A stretch of DNA of 8,252 nucleotides, taken from assembly GCA_041695045.1 (NCBI GenBank), contig JBGFRR010000112.1:1-8252 (forward strand). The letters run 5' to 3'. Position 1 is the first letter of the stretch; the number at the start of each line of letters is the position of its first letter. The stretch comes from JBGFRR01 sp041695045. Lineage in GTDB: Bacteria; Bacteroidota; Ignavibacteria; UBA10030. The notes under the pieces are model-generated. The model was not told where the DNA came from and made no database searches. It saw only the letters and a list, made by a program, of their open reading frames with translations. The position numbers and the translations under genes are program-made. Shown here in pieces: positions 1 through 5,721 of this stretch.

Positions 1-2
1 CC

Positions 3-761
3 GAGGACATGCGCCCGTTCTTCGACGAGAATGCCGATACGTTGATTGCGCGGTCTATTGAGCCTGACACGCGCCGCACCGTCGATTCCGTCGAAGCATA
101 CTATCATTACATCGACATCGACCGATATGGCAAGTATCCGTTTGAAGCTCTGCCGCGTGACTATGACCAAGCCGTGGCAAAATTCGGCAAAGCGACCGTC
201 GATACGAACGGGACTATCCCATGGCGCATCGCGGATTTCACGCGCCGGCTTTCCGATGCGATGAGACGCAACGATCGCCGCTCAATTCTTTTCTTTGCAT
301 CCAACCTCGGTCATTACATTGCTGATGCGCATGTTCCGCTGCACACCACCGAAAACTACGACGGGCAGATGACGAACCAGAGCGGCATTCATTCTCGTTG
401 GGAATCCCGCATTCCCGAGCGCTTCGGTAAACAGTTCGGGCTTGGTCCCGAGCCGGTCGAATACATCCCCGACCCGCTCGCGAAGGCGTTTGAAATCGTG
501 CTGGAGAGTTTCTTGCTTGTGGATTCCGTCCTGCACTACGATGGGAAAGCGCGAGAGGGGTTGCGCGCATCGCAAGTGTACAGAAGAATCGAACGGCGTG
601 GACGGACCGAGCTTGAATTCAGCGACGCTTACTACGACCGATACTATCAGCTCGTCGGGCACATCGTCCGTCAACGAATGAAGGACAGCATCCGCCGTGT
701 GGCGAGCTATTGGTACACGGCATGGGTCGATGCCGGGAAACCGGAGCTTCCCATCCTGTAA
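3..761 (+). CDS. Zinc-dependent phospholipase C / S1-P1 nuclease-like protein (5' partial)
   Basis: The 3' part of a larger gene: the frame is open to the left edge, and the Met at position 9 is probably internal. The all-helical S1-P1 nuclease/phospholipase C fold binds three zinc ions and cleaves phosphodiesters. Counting from that Met, the visible metal-site pattern is D36 in a YIDID block, H102-xxx-D106, H112 ten residues after H102, and H128-xxx-E132 in a GIHSRWE block. This spacing matches P1 nuclease (H116/D120/H126/H149/D153), with Glu for the last Asp. The N-terminal Trp and His ligands and any signal peptide lie outside the window. The NYDGQ block between the His motifs is typical of the 'zinc-dependent phospholipase C' proteins annotated in Bacteroidota and relatives. 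Whether it acts on lipids or nucleic acids cannot be told from sequence. It ends with TAA, 78 bp before the next gene. Confidence 0.85.
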   Translation, partial: EDMRPFFDENADTLIARSIEPDTRRTVDSVEAYYHYIDIDRYGKYPFEALPRDYDQAVAKFGKATVDTNGTIPWRIADFTRRLSDAMRRNDRRSILFFASNLGHYIADAHVPLHTTENYDGQMTNQSGIHSRWESRIPERFGKQFGLGPEPVEYIPDPLAKAFEIVLESFLLVDSVLHYDGKAREGLRASQVYRRIERRGRTELEFSDAYYDRYYQLVGHIVRQRMKDSIRRVASYWYTAWVDAGKPELPIL

Positions 762-773
762 GCCTTCGTTTTG

Positions 774-805
774 CTTGTTTCTTTTCGACTAATTTTCTAT
801 GTTTT
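774..805 (+). promoter_or_regulatory. Possible Bacteroidota-type promoter before the YtxH gene
   Basis: CTTG at 774-777 and TATGTTTT at 798-805 are separated by 20 bp. This resembles the Bacteroidota primary sigma pattern TTTG-N19-21-TAnnTTTG, with mismatches in the first -33 base and the last -7 base. It lies in an AT-rich gap between two genes and 35 bp before the start codon. The match is by eye and the phylum is itself inferred, so this is a weak call. Confidence 0.25.
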
Positions 806-829
806 TAATGGTTCACAATGTTTTTTGTC

Positions 830-836
830 AGGAGGG
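830..836 (+). promoter_or_regulatory. Strong Shine-Dalgarno for the YtxH gene
   Basis: AGGAGGG lies immediately before the ATG at 840, with a short spacer of 3 to 4 bases. It decides the start at 840 over the upstream in-frame alternative at 771, which would add 23 residues unlike the family. Confidence 0.75.
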
Positions 837-839
837 AAT

Positions 840-1178
840 ATGGCACACGAGAATGATGGAATGGCAAAAGGCTTACTCATCGGCTTTGTGGCCGGGAGCC
901 TTGTCGGAGCGGTGGTAGCGCTTCTGTATGCGCCGAAGAGCGGCAAAGAGCTCCGGCGGGATATCCGGGACAAGTCCGGTAAACTCATCGATGATGCAGA
1001 AGAGTACCTCGCACGAGCGCGCAGTAAGGCGGTGGAGATCATCAACGAGGGGAAGAAGCGGTCGGAAAACGTCATCAGCGATGCCCGCAAGCAGGCTGAA
1101 ACACTGTTAGGCGACGCCGAGCGCATCCTCTCGGACGCCAAAGGCAAAGTGCAGGGCGATGCACCGCGCGGCAGTTAA
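840..1178 (+). CDS. YtxH domain-containing membrane protein (112 aa)
   Basis: A small protein of the YtxH family, known from the Bacillus ytxGHJ general-stress operon and widespread in bacteria; its molecular function is not established. Residues 11-30 form one hydrophobic segment with glycines at 11, 15, 19 and 23, a glycine-zipper-like membrane helix. The family signature APKSGKELR follows at residues 31-39. The rest (about 40-105) is a charged Ala/Lys/Glu-rich helix likely to form a coiled coil. The expected arrangement is a single N-terminal anchor with a soluble helical tail. The start is set by the Shine-Dalgarno at 830-836. The next gene but one element downstream (1580) is a DUF948-like protein, the usual partner class of YtxH, although here a 400-bp repeat-filled gap separates them. 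Confidence 0.85.
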   Translation: MAHENDGMAKGLLIGFVAGSLVGAVVALLYAPKSGKELRRDIRDKSGKLIDDAEEYLARARSKAVEIINEGKKRSENVISDARKQAETLLGDAERILSDAKGKVQGDAPRGS

Positions 1179-1291
1179 TGCCGTACCAAATACATAATCT
1201 GAAACTTCTGAAACATTCAGGCGCAATTGGTAACCACAGACGCCGATGCGGTTCGGCAGGCGGGCTTGAGTCTGCGATAATTGGTTGAAAA

Positions 1292-1309
1292 CGCAACCTG
1301 AGGGTTGCG
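1292..1309. repeat. Short palindrome cgcaacc / ggttgcg
   Basis: A perfect 7-bp inverted repeat with a 4-base loop (tgag). No T-run follows, so it does not look like an intrinsic terminator. It resembles short dispersed intergenic palindromes, but only one copy is present in this window. Confidence 0.6.
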
Positions 1310-1337
1310 CCTACCCAAATAAGTTCATTTTTTCTCG

Positions 1338-1412
1338 TTCCGACGCTCCGCGTCGGAATGCAGAACGACGCTGAGCGTCTGCAAGTCTATTCCCACGCAG
1401 AGCGTGGGAATA
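1338..1412. repeat. REP-like composite element of three hairpins
   Basis: Three palindromes lie in 75 bp. Hairpin 1 (1338-1358) has a perfect 9-bp stem, arm ttccgacgc, loop tcc. Hairpin 2 (1360-1382) has outer arms gcag/ctgc and inner arms acgc/gcgt. Hairpin 3 (1388-1412) has a perfect 11-bp stem, arm tattcccacgc, loop aga. Hairpins 1 and 3 are related: both have a TTCC-rich outer arm and an ACGC inner arm, and the loop side of one resembles the reverse complement of the other. They therefore look like an inverted pair of REP units flanking a spacer (BIME-like). Such units are mobilised by IS200/IS605-like RAYT transposases in other bacteria; none is encoded here. Confidence 0.7.
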
Positions 1413-1461
1413 AGGAGAAAGTATTTTCATAGCAGTTAAATAATCTTGTATTCCTTCGGCA

Positions 1462-1480
1462 TCCCGCCTTTCGGGCGGGA
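1462..1480. repeat. GC hairpin tcccgcc / ggcggga
   Basis: A perfect 7-bp stem with the 5-base loop tttcg. The word atcccgccttt at its left arm (1461-1471) recurs at 5482-5492, which hints at a dispersed family. No U-tract follows on either strand, so a terminator role is unlikely. Confidence 0.5.
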
Positions 1481-1579
1481 CTCTCTCCCAGTTGTACGAA
1501 TTTTATCACAACTAGCAAGATTACTTAGTGGGAGCGGCACGAGTCGCTCGAACAAACCACACAACCGAGGAACAACGGC

Positions 1580-1975
1580 GTGAATGACCTCCTGAACGTT
1601 GCACAGCTCGTTGCCTACGTGAGCATCTCCGCGCTCTGCATCTACCTGATTGTGGTCTTGGTGCAGGTGCGAGACGTCCTCACAGCGCTGCACCGTGCCC
1701 TGAGTGATTTTAACCTGCACGCCAAACCGGTGCTGCAGAACCTCGAGGCCATCACCGACCGGTTGCGGTCGTTCACAACCAAGGTCGAGGAACAGGCGGA
1801 GTTGTTGCGCGGAGCGTTAGAGTCGATCAAGGTTGCTGCCGACAATGTCGTCGAGTTTGAAGAAAAAGTGCAGCGCTGGCTGGAAGAGCCGGTCTTCCGG
1901 CTTACATCCGCCTTCAGCGGTGTAGTGAACGCCGTCCTTGCGTGGTTCGATGGGCTGCGCGGCGCCCGACGGTAA
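1580..1975 (+). CDS. DUF948-like membrane-anchored coiled-coil protein (131 aa)
   Basis: A small protein with one N-terminal hydrophobic helix (about residues 5-30) followed by a long amphipathic helix (about 31-105) rich in Leu, Glu, Lys and Val at heptad-like spacing. A short hydrophobic C-terminal stretch and a basic GARR end follow. This layout is that of the DUF948/YtxG type, which commonly accompanies YtxH proteins, but the sequence match is structural in style rather than motif-based. Translation starts at GTG 1580; gagg at 1567-1570, 9 bases upstream, is a modest Shine-Dalgarno. The likely topology is an inner-membrane anchor with a cytoplasmic coiled coil. Its function is unknown; a link to envelope stress with the upstream YtxH protein is inference only. 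An alternative is a generic methyl-accepting-like coiled-coil fragment. Confidence 0.7.
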   Translation: MNDLLNVAQLVAYVSISALCIYLIVVLVQVRDVLTALHRALSDFNLHAKPVLQNLEAITDRLRSFTTKVEEQAELLRGALESIKVAADNVVEFEEKVQRWLEEPVFRLTSAFSGVVNAVLAWFDGLRGARR

Positions 1976-2099
1976 CCGTTGAGCGCACTGCGGGAGCAAG
2001 GGCGACTGCTCGCCTGCGATGGTGTACGCACTTCAACGATGAACCTGCGTTACGGTCAACACGCACAACCCTCCTCTCCACTCTTCACCTGGCATTGTT

Positions 2100-2105
2100 A
2101 AGGAG
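2100..2105 (+). promoter_or_regulatory. Shine-Dalgarno AAGGAG for the EF-G paralogue
   Basis: AAGGAG lies 8 bases before the GTG at 2114. This near-ideal spacing supports the GTG as the true start, and no closer ATG exists in that frame. Confidence 0.75.
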
Positions 2106-2113
2106 ATGAAACT

Positions 2114-4222
2114 GTGGCACATGCACAATTGAAGGAATATCCCCCCGAGCGCATCCGCAACCTTGCACTCATCGGACACGGAGGCTCGGGGAAGACGACG
2201 CTCGCCGAATGTATTCTCTTTACCTCCAAAACCACCACCCGCCTCGGCCACGTTGAAGAAGGTTCCACCGTTTCCGACTACCATCCCGACGAAATCGAAC
2301 GCCGCATCTCCATCAACGCATCGTTACTCTATGCCGATTGGCGCGACCATAAGCTGAACATTCTCGACACGCCGGGCTACTCCGACTTTACGGGTGAGGT
2401 GATCTCGTCCCTGCGCGTCTCCGACCTTGCCGTCGTTGTCCTCAAAGCTGTCGAAGGGACGGAAGTCGGAACCGAGATCGTCTGGAACTACACTAAGCAG
2501 CTCCACACCCCCACGATGTTCATCGTGAACAAGCTGAACAACGAGAACGCCGACTTCGACCACGCAGTCGCCACAGCCCGAGAACGCTTCGGGCATGACG
2601 TGACGGTCGTTCAGTTTCCCCTCAATCAGGGCCTGCCGTTCGACTCGATCGTCGATGTGTTGAAGATGAAGATGTACACCTTCAACCGCGACAGCAGCGG
2701 CAAGTTCACCGAGACCGAAATCCCCGATGAAGCCAAGCAGAAAGCCGAGCAGCTGCACGAGGAGCTGATCGAGAAAATTGCCGAGACCGACGAAGAGCTG
2801 ATGAACACGTTCTTCGAGGATGGAACCCTCCACGACAAAGAGCTGCGGGAAGGGCTGCGTCGAGCGCTCAACACGCGCAAGCTGTTCCCGGTGTTCTGCA
2901 CCGCTGTGGACCTCAACATCGGCATTGCGCCGGTGTTAGACTTCATCGCTTCGTATGCACCCTCGCCGATCGACCGTGGGCCGGTGAAAGCAACCAATCT
3001 GCAAACCAAACACGAGGTCGAGGTGAGGCCCGCTCCCAAAGGCGAGCCGGCGCTGTTCGTCTTTAAGACCGTCTCCGAGCAGCATGTCGGCGAGCTGTCG
3101 TACTTCCGTGTCTACTCCGGTACTATCACGGGGGGTATGGATTTGATGAACGAGTCCACCGGCAAATTGGAGCGCTTAGGCCAGGTGTTCGTCATGAACG
3201 GCAAGGACCGCAAGGAAGTTGCTCGCGTGGTTGCCGGCGATATCGGGGCTGTGGTTAAGTTGCGCGACACGCACACGAACAACACGCTCAGCAGCAAGAC
3301 GTTGCCGATTGTCTTCCCGCCGATCGAATTTCCCGAGCCAGTTATTCGCATGGCGATCGTCTCGAAGAATAAAGGGGATGAAGAGAAAATTGCGAGCGGC
3401 CTCCACGCGCTGCACGAAGAGGACCCGACGTTCGTTGTGCAGGTTGAGGGGCAGCTCAGCCAGACCGTGATTGCCGGCCAGGGGGAACTGCACCTGCTCA
3501 TTATTACGCGTCGGTTCAAGGAACGCTACGGCGTTGACGTCGAGTTAGGCGAGCCGAAGATTCCGTACAAAGAGACGGTCAAAGCAACCGTGCCGAGCGT
3601 GGAGTACAAACACAAGAAGCAAACGGGCGGGCGAGGACAGTTCGGCCATGTGTATTTGAAGGTTGAGCCGCTGCCGCGCGGGAGCGGGTTTGAATTTGTC
3701 GATGCCATTGTCGGCGGTGTGGTGCCCGGGCGGTTCGTTCCGGCCGTCGAAAAGGGTGTTGTGGAGACGATGCACAAAGGCGTCCTCGCGGGCTACGAAG
3801 TGGTCGACGTTCGCGTAACGCTCTTCGACGGCTCGTACCACTCGGTCGATTCGGACGAGCACTCGTTCAAGATCGCCGGCATGATGGCGTTCAAGAAAGG
3901 ATTCATGGAGGGAAAGCCGATTCTCCTGGAGCCGATTCACGACGTCGAGGTGGTTGTGCCGGAGGAATACATGGGCGACGTGATGGGCGACATCTCCGGC
4001 CGGCGCGGAAAAATTTTGGGTATGGAAACCGAAGGACCGTTCCAGAAAATCAAAGCGCTCGTCCCGATGGCGGAGCTGTATAAGTACTCGACGATCCTTC
4101 GCTCGATGACGCAGGGCCGCGGCGTCTATCGGTCGCGGCATTCGCACTACGACGAAATGCCGCGTGAGCAGGCCGAGAAAGTTATCGCGGCCGCAGAGAA
4201 GGCGAAGGTGGAGGCGGAGTAA
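2114..4222 (+). CDS. Elongation factor G paralogue, EF-G2-like (702 aa)
   Basis: A full-length translational GTPase with the EF-G domain order: G domain (about 1-285), domain II (about 300-400), III (about 405-480), IV (about 482-605) and V (about 610-690). The P-loop is GHGGSGKT at 21-28, where canonical EF-G has AHIDAGKT. G3 is DTPGYSDF at 85-92, so the catalytic His of DTPGH is Tyr89. G4 is NKLN at 139-142, with Asn in place of the guanine-recognising Asp. Switch I reads ERRISI, with Ser66 where EF-G has Thr. Domain IV is well conserved, including QTGGRGQFGHV and the tip block GSYHSVDS with His576. The changes place it with EF-G2/EF-G-like paralogues of Bacteroidota and others rather than with fusA. 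It probably binds ribosomes and may support translocation with weak or no GTP hydrolysis. Start GTG, good Shine-Dalgarno; a hairpin follows the stop. Confidence 0.9.
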   Translation: MAHAQLKEYPPERIRNLALIGHGGSGKTTLAECILFTSKTTTRLGHVEEGSTVSDYHPDEIERRISINASLLYADWRDHKLNILDTPGYSDFTGEVISSLRVSDLAVVVLKAVEGTEVGTEIVWNYTKQLHTPTMFIVNKLNNENADFDHAVATARERFGHDVTVVQFPLNQGLPFDSIVDVLKMKMYTFNRDSSGKFTETEIPDEAKQKAEQLHEELIEKIAETDEELMNTFFEDGTLHDKELREGLRRALNTRKLFPVFCTAVDLNIGIAPVLDFIASYAPSPIDRGPVKATNLQTKHEVEVRPAPKGEPALFVFKTVSEQHVGELSYFRVYSGTITGGMDLMNESTGKLERLGQVFVMNGKDRKEVARVVAGDIGAVVKLRDTHTNNTLSSKTLPIVFPPIEFPEPVIRMAIVSKNKGDEEKIASGLHALHEEDPTFVVQVEGQLSQTVIAGQGELHLLIITRRFKERYGVDVELGEPKIPYKETVKATVPSVEYKHKKQTGGRGQFGHVYLKVEPLPRGSGFEFVDAIVGGVVPGRFVPAVEKGVVETMHKGVLAGYEVVDVRVTLFDGSYHSVDSDEHSFKIAGMMAFKKGFMEGKPILLEPIHDVEVVVPEEYMGDVMGDISGRRGKILGMETEGPFQKIKALVPMAELYKYSTILRSMTQGRGVYRSRHSHYDEMPREQAEKVIAAAEKAKVEAE

Positions 4223-4223
4223 G

Positions 4224-4258
4224 CCGGCTCCGTCGAGGGTGTTACCCCTCCGCCGGTT
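4224..4258. repeat. Two-part palindrome after the EF-G paralogue
   Basis: Outer arms ccggc/gccgg enclose inner arms gaggg/ccctc around the loop tgttac, with an asymmetric internal loop between the two stems. It starts one base after the stop codon. It could be a transcription stop or RNA-stabilising hairpin, but no T-run follows, so calling it an intrinsic terminator would go beyond the sequence. Confidence 0.4.
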
Positions 4259-4295
4259 CAGGATCGACTCCGGAAATGCCAAACGCTTCTCGTTT

Positions 4296-4697
4296 ATGAA
4301 ACTCAAGAAGGAAGAGATCGAACCCGCCCTCCGCGCAGTTCTGAGCGAGCGTCCGGAGATTGTTTTTGCCTACCTCTTCGGATCTGCTGCCGAGTCGGAT
4401 TCGTTTCGCGATATCGACGTCGGGCTCTATCTCGCGCTTGATCGTATCACCGTCGATCCCTTTCAGTACTCCCTCCGCATGAGCGCTGAACTCGTAACGC
4501 TCACCGGTTCTCGCGTTGACGTCGTGCTGATGAACACGGCGCCCGACCATCTCATACACAGAATCACAAAGGGGCTTCTGCTGGTGGATCGCGACGAAGA
4601 TGTGCGCATCAACTTCATCACGATTTCCTGGAGTCGATTTTTCGACTTCGAGCCGAAACGCCGTCAGTGGTTCATGGAACTGCGCGAAGTTTTATGA
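4296..4697 (+). CDS. mntA: MntA-type nucleotidyltransferase antitoxin (133 aa)
   Basis: A minimal nucleotidyltransferase (MNT). The active-site signature is GS at 29-30 followed by DID at 39-41, with a third acidic residue D75 in the RVDVV strand, so all three metal-binding Asp are present. In type VII toxin-antitoxin systems MntA neutralises the HEPN toxin HepT by adding AMP to a Tyr of its RX4HXY motif. The HEPN gene follows immediately with an ATGA overlap, which supports this role. The GS-to-DxD spacing is 8 residues, shorter than the GSX10DXD described for MntA. The start at ATG 4296 has no clear Shine-Dalgarno; the upstream in-frame GTG at 4239 would add 19 unlike residues. The C-terminal tail (about 105-133) is rich in aromatic and basic residues and may contact the partner. 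Confidence 0.85.
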   Translation: MKLKKEEIEPALRAVLSERPEIVFAYLFGSAAESDSFRDIDVGLYLALDRITVDPFQYSLRMSAELVTLTGSRVDVVLMNTAPDHLIHRITKGLLLVDRDEDVRINFITISWSRFFDFEPKRRQWFMELREVL

Positions 4698-5131
4698 GAG
4701 AGTTCGACGAGCAAAAACTGATGACCCTCCTCGGAGAAGCTCACAAGGCTCTTGGACAACTCGAATCACTCGCACAGCGACAGGATGATGAGATACTTGG
4801 GTCACAGGATCGTCTTGGGAATTTGAAGTACCAATGGGTTGTACTGATGGAGGCATGTATCGATATGTGCAATCACGTGAGCGTGCGATCCTACGGAAAG
4901 ACGCCGGAGAGCTATGCAGGATGTTTTGACATCTTGCGCGACGCGGGAGCCATTCCAGCCGAGCTCGCTTCGGAGATGGGGGAGCTTGCGCGTTTCAGAA
5001 ATGTCCTTGTGCATCTTTATTGGACCGTCGATAATACGCGTGTCATTAGGCACACAAAGACGCGGCTCGATGTTGTAAAGCGATACCTCCGCGAAATTGC
5101 CGATAAACTCAAACTTTATCCCAAGTCATAA
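4694..5131 (+). CDS. hepT: HepT-type HEPN ribonuclease toxin (145 aa)
   Basis: A mostly helical HEPN-domain protein (the 'DUF86' HepT group). The catalytic motif RX4HXY is exact: R102, H107 and Y109 in the block RNVLVHLYW. In characterised HepT toxins the Arg and His of a dimer form a composite RNase site, and the Tyr is the residue AMPylated by MntA. The N-terminal 30 residues form a predicted long helix before the conserved helix holding LKYQWVVLMEACIDMC (44-59), where the family has a similar hydrophobic helix. The ATG overlaps the stop of mntA (ATGA, 4694-4697), so the two are probably translationally coupled, and the toxin is made after its antitoxin. All key residues are intact, so the pair looks functional. 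The RNA target is unknown. Confidence 0.88.
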   Translation: MREFDEQKLMTLLGEAHKALGQLESLAQRQDDEILGSQDRLGNLKYQWVVLMEACIDMCNHVSVRSYGKTPESYAGCFDILRDAGAIPAELASEMGELARFRNVLVHLYWTVDNTRVIRHTKTRLDVVKRYLREIADKLKLYPKS

Positions 5132-5214
5132 TCTCTCTGCACCACTGCTGTCCAAAATAGTGTGGGAGATATGACAAATGGTCTCTATGGGCGCGAAAAA
5201 GGCTGAATCGCTTA

Positions 5215-5410
5215 CAGCTCTAGAGGTGCGGCCGAAAACCCCGACTTTCACCACAAAGTCACCAGGGCACGAAGAGGCACAAAGGTAAGGCTTTGGTTTT
5301 TATACTTCTTCGTGCCTGCACGCCGAAGTGCGGCGTTTCGGCACGCAGGCGTGTCGCTTTGAGTCTTTGTGTCTTGGTGGTTCAGCTTTTCGGCCGGGTC
5401 TCTAGCGCTG
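5215..5410. repeat. Fold-back (MITE-like) element, about 196 bp
   Basis: Terminal arms 5217-5238 and 5387-5408 are inverted repeats matching at 18 of 22 positions, with the perfect inner block ggccgaaaa/ttttcggcc. Inside lie looser inverted arms (about 5246-5284 and 5361-5384), built from caccac, cacaaag and similar words. In the centre is a 17-bp stem at 5311-5353 with two G-T wobbles and two mismatches around a 9-base loop. The whole folds into one nested cruciform or RNA hairpin. It has no coding capacity. The accaccaagacacaaag-like arms resemble intergenic repeats that I recall from many unrelated bacterial genomes and that are often mis-called as small ORFs. Ends and target-site duplication are not certain. 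Confidence 0.65.
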
Positions 5411-5435
5411 AGCCCCCCACACCATTTACCCATTT

Positions 5436-5464
5436 GTTACTTTCTTTCCGAGAAAGAAAGTAAC
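5436..5464. repeat. Perfect 13-bp hairpin
   Basis: Arm gttactttctttc pairs exactly with its complement across the 3-base loop cga, and the flanking ttt/aaa can extend it past a one-base bulge. The stem is almost pure pyrimidine on one strand and purine on the other, unlike the surrounding GC-rich repeats. It sits 26 bp after the fold-back element and could be a separate short dispersed repeat or a bidirectional structure. Confidence 0.7.
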
Positions 5465-5518
5465 CAAAGTCCCGGTACGGGATCCCGCCTTTGTTAGTTT
5501 TTGGAGCGGGAAAATCTT

Positions 5519-5670
5519 CTCAAAATCGTAACGCACGATTCACGCGCCACCCCGCGTGCCATAAGTTTCGGTGGACAAACGAAATCCTCGTCCCGATGCG
5601 GTCCACATATTCACCGAAACGTAACCCCTTCGCGTGAATCTTGCCTCCGCACACCGCTGACGATTTTGAG
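5519..5670. repeat. Second, degenerate fold-back element (about 152 bp)
   Basis: Three inverted blocks occur in mirror order: ctcaaaatcgt at 5519-5529 with its complement at 5660-5670 (11 bp), gattcacgcg at 5537-5546 with 5631-5640 (10 bp), and gtttcggtg at 5565-5573 with 5612-5620 (9 bp). An alternative pairing, gtggac at 5571-5576 with gtccac at 5601-5606, lies inside. Spacing between blocks differs on the two sides, so the element has decayed or tolerates bulges. Three nested exact matches of this length in order are unlikely by chance. Confidence 0.55.
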
Positions 5671-5721
5671 GGTGCTGGTTTTCGCGTCTCGTTTGGACAA
5701 GAGTGGCACAAACTGTAACGT

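Larger units (their letters stand above)
1179..1579. other. 401-bp intergenic region filled with palindromic repeats
   Basis: No convincing gene lies here on either strand. A minus-strand frame ending near 1436 runs through hairpin sequence and overlaps the DUF948 gene, so it is not credible. From left to right the stretch holds a 7-bp-stem hairpin at 1292-1309, a composite of three hairpins at 1338-1412, and a GC hairpin at 1462-1480. A near-duplicate word, ctgaaac, occurs at 1199 and 1208. The dense palindromes suggest insertion of dispersed repeats between two genes that are often adjacent. Confidence 0.7.
5132..5721. other. 590-bp gene-free region with two fold-back elements
   Basis: No believable gene is present. 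The short frames here (for example at 5248-5433 on the minus strand and 5501-5725 on the plus strand) read through palindromic DNA and lack family-like composition. A weak imperfect hairpin at about 5131-5170 (atctc/gagat with cact/agtg inside) follows hepT without a T-run. The rest is occupied by a fold-back element at 5215-5410, a perfect hairpin at 5436-5464, a small palindrome cccg/cggg at 5471-5481, a loose tcccgc/gcggga pair at 5483-5511 and a second fold-back at 5519-5670. Only about 50 bp remain before the dehydrogenase start, and no clear promoter is visible there. Confidence 0.65.

Noticed and set aside
238..674. Two long minus-strand frames opposite the phospholipase C-like gene
   Set aside because: They lie wholly within a gene with clear zinc-site motifs and are rich in Arg, Ser and Cys without family features, so they are antisense shadows.
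1338..1412. CRISPR-like reading of the palindromes
   Set aside because: The three hairpins differ in sequence and spacing; there are no equal-length spacers, no repeated unit and no cas gene.
1436..1720. Minus-strand 94-residue frame ending in a PKGGMPKEYKI-like tail
   Set aside because: Its tail is translated hairpin DNA and the rest is antisense to the DUF948-like gene.
4224..4258. Intrinsic terminator after the EF-G paralogue
   Set aside because: The stems are present but no T-run follows, so only a palindrome is claimed.
3545..4306. 253-residue minus-strand frame antisense to the EF-G paralogue
   Set aside because: It covers conserved EF-G domains on the other strand, has a composition typical of antisense GC-rich frames (many Arg, His and Leu) and no recognisable domain.
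5248..5433. Minus-strand 61-residue frame with an NHQDTKTQ-like segment
   Set aside because: It is a translation of the fold-back repeat; such peptides recur as false genes wherever this kind of repeat occurs.
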